A stretch of 12,680 bases of DNA from an uncultured Treponema sp. (lineage in GTDB: Bacteria; Spirochaetota; Spirochaetia; Treponematales; Treponemataceae). Shown in pieces: positions 1 to 6,912 of this stretch (positions are counted from its first letter, which is position 1; each line of letters starts with the position of its first letter). Made by a program: the position numbers and the translations under genes. The DNA is taken from positions 1-12,680 of the forward strand of contig CAMNGY010000007.1 in assembly GCA_946538795.1 (NCBI GenBank), written 5' to 3'. The notes under the pieces were generated by a model. It ran no database searches. It was not told the DNA's origin and saw nothing but the letters and a program-made list of their open reading frames with translations.

Positions 1-1
1 C

Positions 2-190
2 AGCATGTTCCTGTATTATCCGGACGCAGTGGCCATATTCAGCGAGCGCAAGGCCCACGTAAAGAAAGAGACCTTTGACAAGGGACTGGAATTCCTGCCG
101 GAGCTTCTCAAGGCCCCGCTCAAGCTCTTCCTTGTGTTCCCGTTCATTCACTACAAGATGCTCCTGCTCTGGCACCGCTTTACCGACTAG
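2..190 (+). CDS. 3' end of an unidentified protein (partial)
   Basis: This reading frame is already open at the left edge and ends at a TAG at 188-190, so only about the last 62 residues are visible. An internal ATG lies at 5, but there is no ribosome binding site in view and the gene most likely starts outside the window. The tail is rich in basic and hydrophobic residues, with a hydrophobic stretch (LKLFLVFPFIHYKMLLLW) close to the C-terminus that could be a membrane-associated helix. I do not recognise the family. The stop is followed after a single codon, in the same frame, by the ATG of the sigma-54-type activator, so the two genes are probably co-transcribed and translationally coupled. 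That it is a real gene is likely; its function is unknown. Confidence 0.55.
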   Translation, partial: SMFLYYPDAVAIFSERKAHVKKETFDKGLEFLPELLKAPLKLFLVFPFIHYKMLLLWHRFTD

Positions 191-193
191 CTT

Positions 194-1330
194 ATGGAGC
201 TTTACATTCGCCCGCCGTCCCCGTTCGTCCTGCGCTGCTTCCAGGCCGCGCTCGGAGGGGCATTCAAGCTTACCCCGATTGCAGAGAAGAACCTTACGGC
301 CATACAGGCCTGCTCATATTATGCGGACGGACTGCTCCTTGATTACAGCGCTTTCAGCAAGGAGGAGCTTAGGATCCTGCTGTCCCGTGCCCGCTGCAAG
401 CCCGGCGGAAGCTGCCCCGTGTTCCTAATCACCGACGAGGATTCCCTGGCTTCCTGCCCCTGGGACTATGAGGGCAGGGCAACCAGCCTGGACATATTCC
501 TGCCGGGCGGACAGCTGTTACGGACCGTTCAAGAAACGATTTCAGCGAACGGCAGGATGTCGGCCCAGAATCCCGCACGGCAGTACGTGCATATTCCTTC
601 CGGAGCCGGAGACCCCCTGTCCAGCTACAAGCGGAAATCCTTCCAGGACAGGGCAAAAATCATCGCGCGGACCAACGTGGACATACTGCTCCTCGGCGAA
701 AGCGGTGCGGGCAAATCATGGCTGGCCGAAAAGATATACGGCTGGTCAGGCCGCAAGGGGAACTTCATAAGCGAGAGCCTCGCCAACATATCCCCGGCTC
801 TCTTTGAGAGCGAGATTTTCGGGACGGTGGCCGGCGCATACACTGATGCCGGCGACAAGATGGGCCTGCTTGAGGCGGCCGGTACGGGGACGCTCTTCCT
901 GGACGAAATAGGGGAACTTCCGCTGAACCTCCAGTCCAAGCTTTTCTCCGCCCTGGACAAGAAGGCCTTCAGGCGCGTAGGCAGCATCAAGGAGCAGGCA
1001 TTCAAAGGCAGGCTGATTTTTGCCACCAACAAGGACCTGGGCGAGGCCGTCAGGGACGGCAGCTTCCGGGAAGAGCTGTACAACCGCATAAGCATGGTGA
1101 CGCTGTACATCCCTCCGCTCAGGGAGCATCCCTGCGACATACCCGTCCTGGCTTCCCAGTTTGCCTGCGACGAAGGCAAAAGCCTGTCCCCCGGCGCGCT
1201 GGAAAAACTGGGCGGATACAACTACCCCGGCAACATCAGGGAACTGAAGCACATCGTATACCGCTCCTGCCTCCTTTGCGGGCGCAGCGTGCTTGATGCC
1301 GGGGACATACTATTGGAAAACAGCGTCTGA
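194..1330 (+). CDS. sigma-54-interacting AAA+ transcriptional activator lacking a DNA-binding domain
   Basis: This is a 378-residue protein of the bacterial enhancer-binding family, which uses ATP hydrolysis to open promoters bound by RNA polymerase with sigma-54. Visible motifs are Walker A GESGAGKS (168-175), a loop GAYTDA (214-219) where the family has GAFTGA, Walker B LFLDEIGEL with the catalytic D237-E238, a sensor I stretch FATNKD, an arginine-finger region FREELYNRIS, and sensor II YPGNIREL (344-351). Residues 1-130 match no domain with confidence. The pattern around LLLDY (D50) and PVFLITDEDS is faintly like a degenerate receiver domain. The protein ends about 27 residues after sensor II, so the Fis-type helix-turn-helix usual in this family is missing. 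The ATG at 194 has no clear ribosome binding site and follows the upstream stop by one codon, which suggests coupling. The AAA+ assignment is secure; the target promoters are unknown. Confidence 0.9.
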   Translation: MELYIRPPSPFVLRCFQAALGGAFKLTPIAEKNLTAIQACSYYADGLLLDYSAFSKEELRILLSRARCKPGGSCPVFLITDEDSLASCPWDYEGRATSLDIFLPGGQLLRTVQETISANGRMSAQNPARQYVHIPSGAGDPLSSYKRKSFQDRAKIIARTNVDILLLGESGAGKSWLAEKIYGWSGRKGNFISESLANISPALFESEIFGTVAGAYTDAGDKMGLLEAAGTGTLFLDEIGELPLNLQSKLFSALDKKAFRRVGSIKEQAFKGRLIFATNKDLGEAVRDGSFREELYNRISMVTLYIPPLREHPCDIPVLASQFACDEGKSLSPGALEKLGGYNYPGNIRELKHIVYRSCLLCGRSVLDAGDILLENSV

Positions 1331-1331
1331 G

Positions 1332-1368
1332 GCCCGGCCCGACACGCCAGGAAGCCCGGCCCGACACG
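1332..1368. repeat. 15-bp direct repeat pair in a GC-rich spacer
   Basis: The sequence GCCCGGCCCGACACG occurs at 1332-1346 and again, identical, at 1354-1368, so the period is 22 bp. It begins one base after the stop codon of the sigma-54-type activator. The rest of the spacer to about 1430 is also GC-rich and holds related pieces such as GCCCGCACCGGCACGAC, but no hairpin followed by a T run, so I see no terminator. The role is unknown: it may be a binding site pair or simple slippage in GC-rich DNA. Confidence 0.55.
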
Positions 1369-1432
1369 ATTTTCCCCGGCACCACGAGCCGCAGGCGGCC
1401 CGCACCGGCACGACTGCCCCTGAGGCCCCCTG

Positions 1433-1461
1433 TTGTCCAAGCCGACCGTATACTTTATACT
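1433..1461 (+). promoter_or_regulatory. sigma-70-type promoter for the sodium:solute symporter
   Basis: A -35 element TTGTCC (1433-1438) and a -10 element TATACT (1456-1461) are separated by 17 bp. A second TATACT at 1449-1454 is badly spaced from this -35. Transcription would start near A1468 to A1471, within a few bases of the symporter ATG at 1471. It lies in the only non-coding space before that gene. The sequence match is clear; activity is inferred. Confidence 0.6.
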
Positions 1462-1470
1462 GTGCAGATT

Positions 1471-3018
1471 ATGTTAGTTCGCATCATTCTTCTCATCGCC
1501 TTCTTCGCGATGATGGTCGCGGTCGGCGTGTACTCCCGCAAGAAGAGCGCCGACGTTGACGGCTTCGTCCTCGGAGGCCGCTCGGTCGGCCCCTGGCTCT
1601 CCGCCTTCGCCTACGGAACCTCATACTTCTCCGCCGTCGTATTCGTCGGCTACGCGGGCCAGTTCGGCTGGAAATACGGCATCTCCACCACCTGGATAGG
1701 GATCGGCAACGCCGTCATCGGCAGCCTGCTCGCCTGGGTCCTGATGGGAAGGCGGACCCGCGTCATGACCCATCACCTGGACGCGAAGACCATGCCCGAC
1801 TACTTCGGCAAGCGCTATGACAGCCGCGCCCTCAAGCTGGCCGCGTCCGCCATCGTCTTCGTCTTCCTGATTCCCTACACGGCCTCCGTCTACACGGGCC
1901 TCTCCAAGCTCTTCGGAATGGCGTTCAGCATAGACTACAAGTGGTGCGTCCTGGGCATGGCGGTCCTGACCGCCTTCTACGTCATCCTCGGCGGCTACAT
2001 GGCGACGGTCATCAACGACTTCATACAGGGCATCATCATGCTCGTCGGAATCTGCTGCGTCATCGCGGCGGTGCTCAAGGGGCAGGGGGGCTTTCTTTCC
2101 GCCCTGCAAAAGCTCTCTGAGATTCCCGCCGACCCCGCGAGCACAACGCTCGCCCTGCGCGGCATGTCCGGTGCCTTCACCTCCTTCTTCGGGCCCGACC
2201 CGGTCAACCTCGTCGGGGTCATCATCCTGACCTCGCTCGGGACCTGGGGACTGCCCCAGATGGTGCAGAAGTTCTACGCGATAAAGAGCGAGAAGGCAGT
2301 CAAGACCGGGACGGTCGTCTCCACCTTCTTCGCCATCATCATAGCGGGCGGCTGCTACTTCCTCGGGGGCTTCGGAAGGCTCTTCGACAATCCCTCGATC
2401 CACGGGGAAGGCGGCAGGATTCTCTTTGACGGGATCATCCCGTCCATGCTGTCCACCCTGCCGGACATCCTCCTGGGCGTGGTCGTCGTCCTGGTCCTGT
2501 CCGCCTCCATGTCCACCCTGTCCTCGCTCGTCCTCACTTCCAGCTCCACGCTGACCCTGGACTTCCTGAAGGACTCCGTGTGCAAGAAGCTCGGCGAGAA
2601 GGCGACCCTGCACCTGATGCGCGCCCTCGTCCTCTTCTTCATCGCGGTCTCAGTCATCCTCGCGTTCAACCCGCCCACCTTCATCGCCCAGCTGATGGGC
2701 ATCTCATGGGGCGCTCTGGCCGGGGCCTTCCTCGCGCCCTTCCTCTACGGGCTTTTCTGGAAGGGCGTGACCAAGGCAGCCGTCTGGGCGGGCTTCGCCT
2801 ACGGCGTGGGAATCACCGTGCTGAACCTCTTCCTCAAGTTCGCCTCACCGATCAACTGCGGCGCATGGGCCATGCTGGGCGGGCTCATCGTGGTCCCGCT
2901 CGTCAGCCTGATAACTCCCAGGATGGACGGCAAGAAGCTGGATTCCGTCTTCGCCTGCTACGACGAGTCCGTCACCGTAGCCAAGAAGTTCTACCTCAAG
3001 GAGGAAGAGGGCAAGTAA
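1471..3018 (+). CDS. sodium:solute symporter (SSS family)
   Basis: This is a hydrophobic protein of 515 residues with about thirteen membrane-spanning segments, the usual size and topology for the SSS family (LeuT fold), which couples sodium entry to uptake of a small organic solute across the inner membrane. Family-like features are the early GGRSVGPWLSAFAYGTSYFSA region, GGYMATVINDFIQG in the middle, the segment SASMSTLSS near residues 344-352, which matches the part of TM8 that forms the Na2 sodium site, and WGALAGAFLAPFLYGLFWKG near the end. The substrate cannot be told from sequence; sugars, amino acids and carboxylates are all possible. I chose the ATG at 1471. A GTG at 1462 would add three residues, but it directly abuts the -10 element and so would not be transcribed from that promoter. 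No Shine-Dalgarno sequence precedes the ATG. Isoleucine is coded almost only by ATC, unlike the regulators and lipases here. Confidence 0.92.
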   Translation: MLVRIILLIAFFAMMVAVGVYSRKKSADVDGFVLGGRSVGPWLSAFAYGTSYFSAVVFVGYAGQFGWKYGISTTWIGIGNAVIGSLLAWVLMGRRTRVMTHHLDAKTMPDYFGKRYDSRALKLAASAIVFVFLIPYTASVYTGLSKLFGMAFSIDYKWCVLGMAVLTAFYVILGGYMATVINDFIQGIIMLVGICCVIAAVLKGQGGFLSALQKLSEIPADPASTTLALRGMSGAFTSFFGPDPVNLVGVIILTSLGTWGLPQMVQKFYAIKSEKAVKTGTVVSTFFAIIIAGGCYFLGGFGRLFDNPSIHGEGGRILFDGIIPSMLSTLPDILLGVVVVLVLSASMSTLSSLVLTSSSTLTLDFLKDSVCKKLGEKATLHLMRALVLFFIAVSVILAFNPPTFIAQLMGISWGALAGAFLAPFLYGLFWKGVTKAAVWAGFAYGVGITVLNLFLKFASPINCGAWAMLGGLIVVPLVSLITPRMDGKKLDSVFACYDESVTVAKKFYLKEEEGK

Positions 3019-3061
3019 AGGGCACCATCCGACTCCTGATCGTCCTGCAGCCCCATGTCAG

Positions 3062-3151
3062 CTAGTATGCAAGTTTGCAAAATTTCCTTGACATCGGGAA
3101 AAACCGTGATACAATGATAATTATCAAGCTTGAATACTAGTATGCGAGCTT
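3062..3151. repeat. paired 15-bp repeats flanking the lpl promoter, possible operators
   Basis: CTAGTATGCAAGTTT (3062-3076) and CTAGTATGCGAGCTT (3137-3151) agree at 13 of 15 positions and lie 75 bp apart, about seven helical turns. One is just upstream of the -35 element and the other is in the early transcribed region. The first copy also contains the inverted repeat TGCAA-GT-TTGCA (3068-3079), of the kind bound by dimeric repressors such as LacI or GntR types. Two in-phase sites around a promoter would suit repression by DNA looping. The role is inferred; the repeat itself is seen directly. Confidence 0.45.
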
Positions 3152-3243
3152 CCGGCAGAATCTGCCTTAGTGCGGTCAGCTTGGCGTCATTGCCCAGCAG
3201 CCGCCGCAATTCCTGCCAAAGATATGAAAGTATGGGGTTGCTT
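3079..3243 (-). pseudogene. possible relic of an AraC-family regulator (degenerate-GGDEF region)
   Basis: The minus strand stays open from the first permease gene down to about 2991. Between 3243 and 3079 the translation looks protein-like: YLWQELRRLLG, then ARILVFKLDNYHCITVF. This resembles the region of YesN-type AraC regulators in which an F-x-x-x-LL-x-G segment is followed by hydrophobic-rich V/I-x-x-IDNY in a degenerate GGDEF domain. Such regulators often sit beside lplBC operons. No helix-turn-helix, start or full-length gene is present, and the lpl promoter lies inside the frame, so at most this is a remnant. It could equally be a chance reading frame. Confidence 0.22.
3088..3115 (+). 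promoter_or_regulatory. strong sigma-70-type promoter of the lpl operon
   Basis: A perfect -35 hexamer TTGACA (3088-3093) and a -10 hexamer TACAAT (3110-3115) are 16 bp apart, and a TG one base before the -10 gives an extended -10. This is the best promoter match in the window. Transcription would start near 3122, leaving a leader of about 120 nt before the permease ATG at 3244. Confidence 0.78.
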
Positions 3244-4161
3244 ATGGTAACTAAGAAAACGGTTTCAGAATACCTGAGACGCAACTGGCAGTATTACGCG
3301 ATGATGCTGATTCCAGTCATCTATTACCTGGTGTTCCGTTACGTGCCCATGGCGGGCAACATCATAGCGTTCCGCCGCTACCGTGCCGGGCACAGCATTT
3401 TTGGGGATGAGTGGAGCGGACTCAAATACTTCCGCCAGTTCGTCGGTGACCTTACTTTCTGGAGGGCATTCAGGAACACCCTGGTGCTCAACATAACCTA
3501 CCTGATTTTCCGCTTCCCGCTCACGCTGGTTTTCGCTTTGCTCCTGAACGAGATACGGCTTTACAACGTCAAAAAATTCGTCCAGACGGTCTCCTACCTG
3601 CCGCACTTCATATCGATGATAATCGTCACGGGCATGATACGCGAGCTTGTGTCCATGAACGGGCCTATAAACCAATTCCTGAAGATGCTCGGGGCGGATC
3701 CCATATCATTCATATCCAGCCCCGAATGGTTCACCCCCATCTTCGTCATCTCGGGCATCTGGCAGAACCTGGGCTGGGGCACGATACTCTACCTGGCGGC
3801 CATGTCCGGCATAGACCCGTCGCTCTACGAGGCGGCGGAAGTGGACGGGGCCAACCACTTCCAGAGGGTCTGGCACGTGACGATTCCCTGCATACTTCCC
3901 ACGATCGCCACCTTGCTGATCCTGGACTTCGGAGGCCTGGTCGGTTCGGGAGGCGCGTTCGAGAAGGTCTTCCTCCTTTACAACCCCATGACCTACGAGA
4001 AGGCGGACATAATCTCCACCTTCGTGTTCAGGATGGGACTTGGTTCCGGCAACTACAGCTACGCGACGGCGGTAGGCCTCTTCGAGGGCCTGCTGAACCT
4101 GTTCCTTCTGACCATAGCGAACAAGGTTTCCAAGAAAGTCAGCGGCGCGAGCCTTTGGTAA
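3244..4161 (+). CDS. lplB: sugar ABC transporter permease, LplB type
   Basis: This is a 305-residue inner-membrane permease, one half of the membrane channel of a CUT1-type carbohydrate importer. The N-terminus, with a basic segment, a first membrane helix YYAMMLIPVIYYLVF and then RYVPMAGNIIAFRRYR, is the hallmark of the LplB branch. About six membrane helices can be seen. The cytoplasmic EAA loop that docks on the ATPase is at residues 196-202 (EAAEVDG), followed by HVTIPCILPTI. The frame is open back to 3130, but only the ATG at 3244 gives the expected LplB N-terminus; GGGG at 3234-3237 may serve as a weak ribosome binding site, and an in-frame ATG at 3232 is the alternative. It is the first gene of a three-gene operon behind a strong promoter. 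The substrate is probably an oligosaccharide but cannot be named. Confidence 0.93.
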   Translation: MVTKKTVSEYLRRNWQYYAMMLIPVIYYLVFRYVPMAGNIIAFRRYRAGHSIFGDEWSGLKYFRQFVGDLTFWRAFRNTLVLNITYLIFRFPLTLVFALLLNEIRLYNVKKFVQTVSYLPHFISMIIVTGMIRELVSMNGPINQFLKMLGADPISFISSPEWFTPIFVISGIWQNLGWGTILYLAAMSGIDPSLYEAAEVDGANHFQRVWHVTIPCILPTIATLLILDFGGLVGSGGAFEKVFLLYNPMTYEKADIISTFVFRMGLGSGNYSYATAVGLFEGLLNLFLLTIANKVSKKVSGASLW

Positions 4162-4175
4162 GGAGAGGATGAATT

Positions 4176-5078
4176 ATGGGAAAGAAATACGTTCCGCACA
4201 TGATGCGAATCCGCGAGTCCGCGGGCTACAAGATATTCAGCACTGTCAACGCCATCATCATGCTGCTGGTGTGCGCGGCGACGCTCTACCCCTTCCTGTA
4301 CCTGGTGGCGCAGTCCTTCTCATCGGAAGAGGCGATAATGCAGGGACGGGTGGGCATACTCCCCGTCCAGTTCAGCGTCACGACATACCTCTCGGTGCTC
4401 AAGAAGGGGGAATTCGCCCACAGCTACCAGAACACACTTATCTACACGGTCCTGGGCACCGCGGCATCCATGTTCTTCAGCTGCATGCTGGCATACCCCC
4501 TGTCCAAGGAGAGGCTCTGGGGCAGCAAGGGCGTGATGAAGTTCATCATCTTCACGATGTACTTCGGCGGCGGGCTTATTCCGAACTATATCCTGATGCA
4601 GAGGCTTCACCTGATCAACAAGGTGTCGGGCTTCATCATCCCGAGCCTGCTCAGCACCTACTACATCATCCTCATGAAGAGCTTCTTCAAGAACGTGCCC
4701 AAGGAGCTTGAGGAAGCCGGGCAGATAGACGGGCTCAGTCCGATCGGCAACTTCGTCCACGTCGTCCTGCCCCTGTCCATGCCCATAATCGCGACGATGC
4801 TCCTGTTCAATGCGGTCAACTACTGGAACAACTGGTACAACGCCTTCCTGTACCTGGACAAGAAGGAGATGTGGCCTGTCGCATACTACCTGCGCACGAT
4901 AATCAGCGGAGCCTCCACGAGCGCGGATCCGGGAGAGGTCAATGCGGAGAAGATGCAGATTGCGGCAAACATCAAGTCCTGTTCCATGGTGCTGATGGCA
5001 CTGCCCATAATCTGCATATACCCCTTCATCCAGAAGTACTACGTGCAGGGCATGATGCTTGGCGGCGTAAAAGAATAA
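4176..5078 (+). CDS. lplC: sugar ABC transporter permease, LplC type
   Basis: This is a 300-residue permease that pairs with the LplB-type protein to form the transport channel. It has about six membrane helices, an EAA-type loop at 179-186 (EEAGQIDG) followed by VVLPLSMPIIATM, and the segment NYWNNWYNAFLYL. The C-terminal tail YVQGMMLGGVKE closely follows the usual LplC ending. A good Shine-Dalgarno sequence AAGGAG (4160-4165), which overlaps the stop of the preceding gene, sits 10 nt before the ATG. The 14-bp gap between genes shows the two are co-transcribed. No ABC ATPase gene is found in the window, so the pair must use an ATPase encoded elsewhere, such as a shared MsmX/UgpC-like protein. 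Confidence 0.94.
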   Translation: MGKKYVPHMMRIRESAGYKIFSTVNAIIMLLVCAATLYPFLYLVAQSFSSEEAIMQGRVGILPVQFSVTTYLSVLKKGEFAHSYQNTLIYTVLGTAASMFFSCMLAYPLSKERLWGSKGVMKFIIFTMYFGGGLIPNYILMQRLHLINKVSGFIIPSLLSTYYIILMKSFFKNVPKELEEAGQIDGLSPIGNFVHVVLPLSMPIIATMLLFNAVNYWNNWYNAFLYLDKKEMWPVAYYLRTIISGASTSADPGEVNAEKMQIAANIKSCSMVLMALPIICIYPFIQKYYVQGMMLGGVKE

Positions 5079-5115
5079 GGGTAATTTAGAACCAATATAA
5101 ACGGAGGATATACTA

Positions 5116-6843
5116 ATGAAGAAAATTGCTAGGATTGCGGCTGCGGCCGCTTGCACCGCCCTGCTCGCGGCCCTCGTCGGCTGCGGCGGGGAAAAGAAGG
5201 GCGCCAGCGCCGGCGGAAAGGATGCCGGCAAGGCCGCCGAGGCGCTTGACTACCAGTTCGGCGTGGACACGCCGTTCCACTCCGACACACCGGTGACCTA
5301 TTCCATCTCGTTCAGCGATGCGTCATGGTACCCCATGGTGGACACCTGGAAGACCGAAGGAATCTTCAAGAAGATTGAGGATCTTACCAACGTCCACCTG
5401 GACATCACGTCCTATGACTCGAACGACTACAACCAGAAGGTCAACCTTGCCATCAACTCCGGCGCGGCGACCTACATCATCCCCAAGATTTACTCCGAGG
5501 ATCAGTACGTCGCGGGCGGCGGCGTCATCGCCGTGTCCGACTATACCCAGTATATGCCCAACTTCACGGCTTTCGCCGAGAAGTATGACATGGGCCCGGA
5601 CCTGGACACGATCAGGCAGAGCGACGGAAAATTCTACCGCCTGCCGGGAATGCACCAAGCGGCCTTGCAGGACTACACGATTATGGTCCGCGACGACATC
5701 TTCACCGCCGCCGGCTACGACATACGCGAGCTTGAGAAGGACTGGACCTGGGAGAAGCTGCACGACGTGCTGCTCGACGTGAAGAAGTACATGGTCTCCA
5801 AGGGCATGTGCAAGCAGAGCGATTATATCTGGTCCGACCTCTGGTGCGGAGAGTCCGGCAAGGGCTCCGGCGGCAACCTGCTCAAGCTGATGGGCGCGTC
5901 CTACAACGTCCTCTCCGGCTGGGCCATCGAAGGAAGCAACGGCGGCATCAAGTTCGACTGGAACAAGGGAGAGTTCTACTCATCGTCAATCAGCGACGAC
6001 TTCAAGAAGCTCATCACGGTCGCTAACAGCTACGTCAAGGACGGCCTGCTCGACCCTGAGAGCTTCACCCAGACCGACGAGGTCGCGCACAACAAGTTCT
6101 ACAACGGCAAGACGATCATCATGTCCACCAACAGGGCCCAGATGTCCACCGACCTCGCCGGGATCGAGAAAATTCTGGGCAAGGGCAACTATTCCGCCTA
6201 CGTCACGGCATACCCCTCCGGAACGAACAAGAACCTCGCGGAGACCTCACGCCTTGAGTGCGGCGTCATGATCTCGCGCAACGCCCTGGACGCGCTCGGC
6301 GAGGCGGGTTTCATCAAGATGATGCGCTTCGTGGACTGGCTCTTCTACTCCAAGGACGCGTACAGCCTCGTCAAATGGGGACCCGAGGGCGAGACCTGGC
6401 ACTATGTTGACGTGAACGGAAAGCAGATGAAGCAGCTGCTCCCCGGATTCAAGTGCGGAGGCCTCGGAATTTCCGGCGCCGAGGATGACGTTGACATCCG
6501 CCTCAAGTGGGGCTATGCGGGAGGAAACTACTTCTACGGCCACTCCACCGCCGAGTCCACGGACAACTTCACCCCGGAGGTGCAGGACCTGTACGCCCGC
6601 TACGGCAAGTACAAGACCGTCGCCAAGGTGGACCCCAAGGCCAAGCCGACCGAGGACCAGCGCGAGCAGCTGACGCTCTGGGCGGTCCCGCTGATCGACA
6701 ACATCAACGCCTGGACGCTCAACTTCATCACCGGAAAGAAGGACATCAACAAGGACTGGGACGAGTACGTCGCTTCCTGCAAGAACCTGAACGTAGACAA
6801 GGTCGTTGACCTGACGAACAAGATTTACAAGAGTCAGAAGTAA
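5116..6843 (+). CDS. extracellular solute-binding lipoprotein of the Lpl-type ABC transporter
   Basis: This is a 575-residue family 1 (LplA-like) solute-binding protein that captures a sugar outside the inner membrane and delivers it to the LplB/LplC channel. The N-terminus is a lipoprotein signal peptide, MKKIARI plus an alanine/leucine-rich core, with lipobox LVGC and the acylated cysteine at residue 23, followed by a flexible Gly/Lys/Ala linker. The mature part has the two-lobe character of this family, with YSISFSDASWYPMVDTW near the start and many exposed tryptophans and tyrosines, as expected for stacking on sugar rings. At about 575 residues it is larger than maltose-binding proteins (about 400) but normal for LplA-like members. 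A strong ribosome binding site, GGAGG (5103-5107), stands 8 nt before the ATG, better than that of the first permease, which suits the higher amount of binding protein needed. Codons favour ATC and AAG, as in highly expressed genes. The ligand is unknown. Confidence 0.93.
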   Translation: MKKIARIAAAAACTALLAALVGCGGEKKGASAGGKDAGKAAEALDYQFGVDTPFHSDTPVTYSISFSDASWYPMVDTWKTEGIFKKIEDLTNVHLDITSYDSNDYNQKVNLAINSGAATYIIPKIYSEDQYVAGGGVIAVSDYTQYMPNFTAFAEKYDMGPDLDTIRQSDGKFYRLPGMHQAALQDYTIMVRDDIFTAAGYDIRELEKDWTWEKLHDVLLDVKKYMVSKGMCKQSDYIWSDLWCGESGKGSGGNLLKLMGASYNVLSGWAIEGSNGGIKFDWNKGEFYSSSISDDFKKLITVANSYVKDGLLDPESFTQTDEVAHNKFYNGKTIIMSTNRAQMSTDLAGIEKILGKGNYSAYVTAYPSGTNKNLAETSRLECGVMISRNALDALGEAGFIKMMRFVDWLFYSKDAYSLVKWGPEGETWHYVDVNGKQMKQLLPGFKCGGLGISGAEDDVDIRLKWGYAGGNYFYGHSTAESTDNFTPEVQDLYARYGKYKTVAKVDPKAKPTEDQREQLTLWAVPLIDNINAWTLNFITGKKDINKDWDEYVASCKNLNVDKVVDLTNKIYKSQK

Positions 6844-6862
6844 AAGAAAAGCACTCTGAAAC

Positions 6863-6897
6863 AAAAAGGGGGCTGCCGTGAGGCAGCCCCCTTTTTT
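6863..6897. terminator. strong bidirectional rho-independent terminator
   Basis: A perfect stem pairs AAAAAGGGGGCTGCC (6863-6877) with the complementary arm from 6882, closing a GTGA loop (6878-6881) and ending in six T residues at 6892-6897. It lies 19 bp after the solute-binding protein stop and 15 bp beyond the stop of the minus-strand lipase. The A run on its left gives a U tract when read from the minus strand, so it should end both convergent transcripts. Confidence 0.93.
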
Positions 6898-6912
6898 GTG
6901 CGTCGCCCCTTT

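Larger units (their letters stand above)
3019..3243. other. non-coding spacer upstream of the lpl operon
   Basis: This 225-bp spacer between the symporter stop and the first permease is more AT-rich in its middle than its neighbours. It holds a strong promoter at 3088-3115, two copies of a 15-bp sequence on either side of it, and a leader of about 120 nt. The leader contains a small hairpin, GGCAG-AAT-CTGCC (3154-3166), and a possible stem pairing TTGGC (3181-3185) with GCCAA (3215-3219). Palindromes TCAAGCTTGA (3124-3133) and ATACTAGTAT (3134-3143) also sit here. I see no terminator for the symporter gene. The minus strand carries an open frame that may be a gene relic. Confidence 0.6.

Noticed and set aside
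171..186. TGGCAC followed by a pyrimidine-rich stretch, a possible sigma-54 -24/-12 promoter before the activator
   Set aside because: The -12 GC is missing at the required distance and the site lies inside the upstream coding frame.
1331..1432. GC-rich spacer as a terminator of the activator gene
   Set aside because: The short palindromes such as CCTGAGG do not form a stable stem followed by a T run.
1462..1470. GTG at 1462 as start of the symporter
   Set aside because: It directly abuts the -10 element and would not be in the transcript; the ATG at 1471 fits the family N-terminus.
1621..2613. 330-codon open frame on the minus strand
   Set aside because: It lies antisense to the symporter and is a string of charged residues, Gly and His, with no domain, as expected from the mirror of GC-rich coding DNA.
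3130..3243. N-terminal extension of the LplB-type permease back to a TTG at 3130
   Set aside because: The added residues are unlike any LplB N-terminus and the stretch carries leader and repeat sequence; the usual start fits 3244.
4320..5231. 303-codon open frame on the minus strand
   Set aside because: It covers the second permease and the start of the solute-binding protein, both well supported, and its translation has no recognisable motif.
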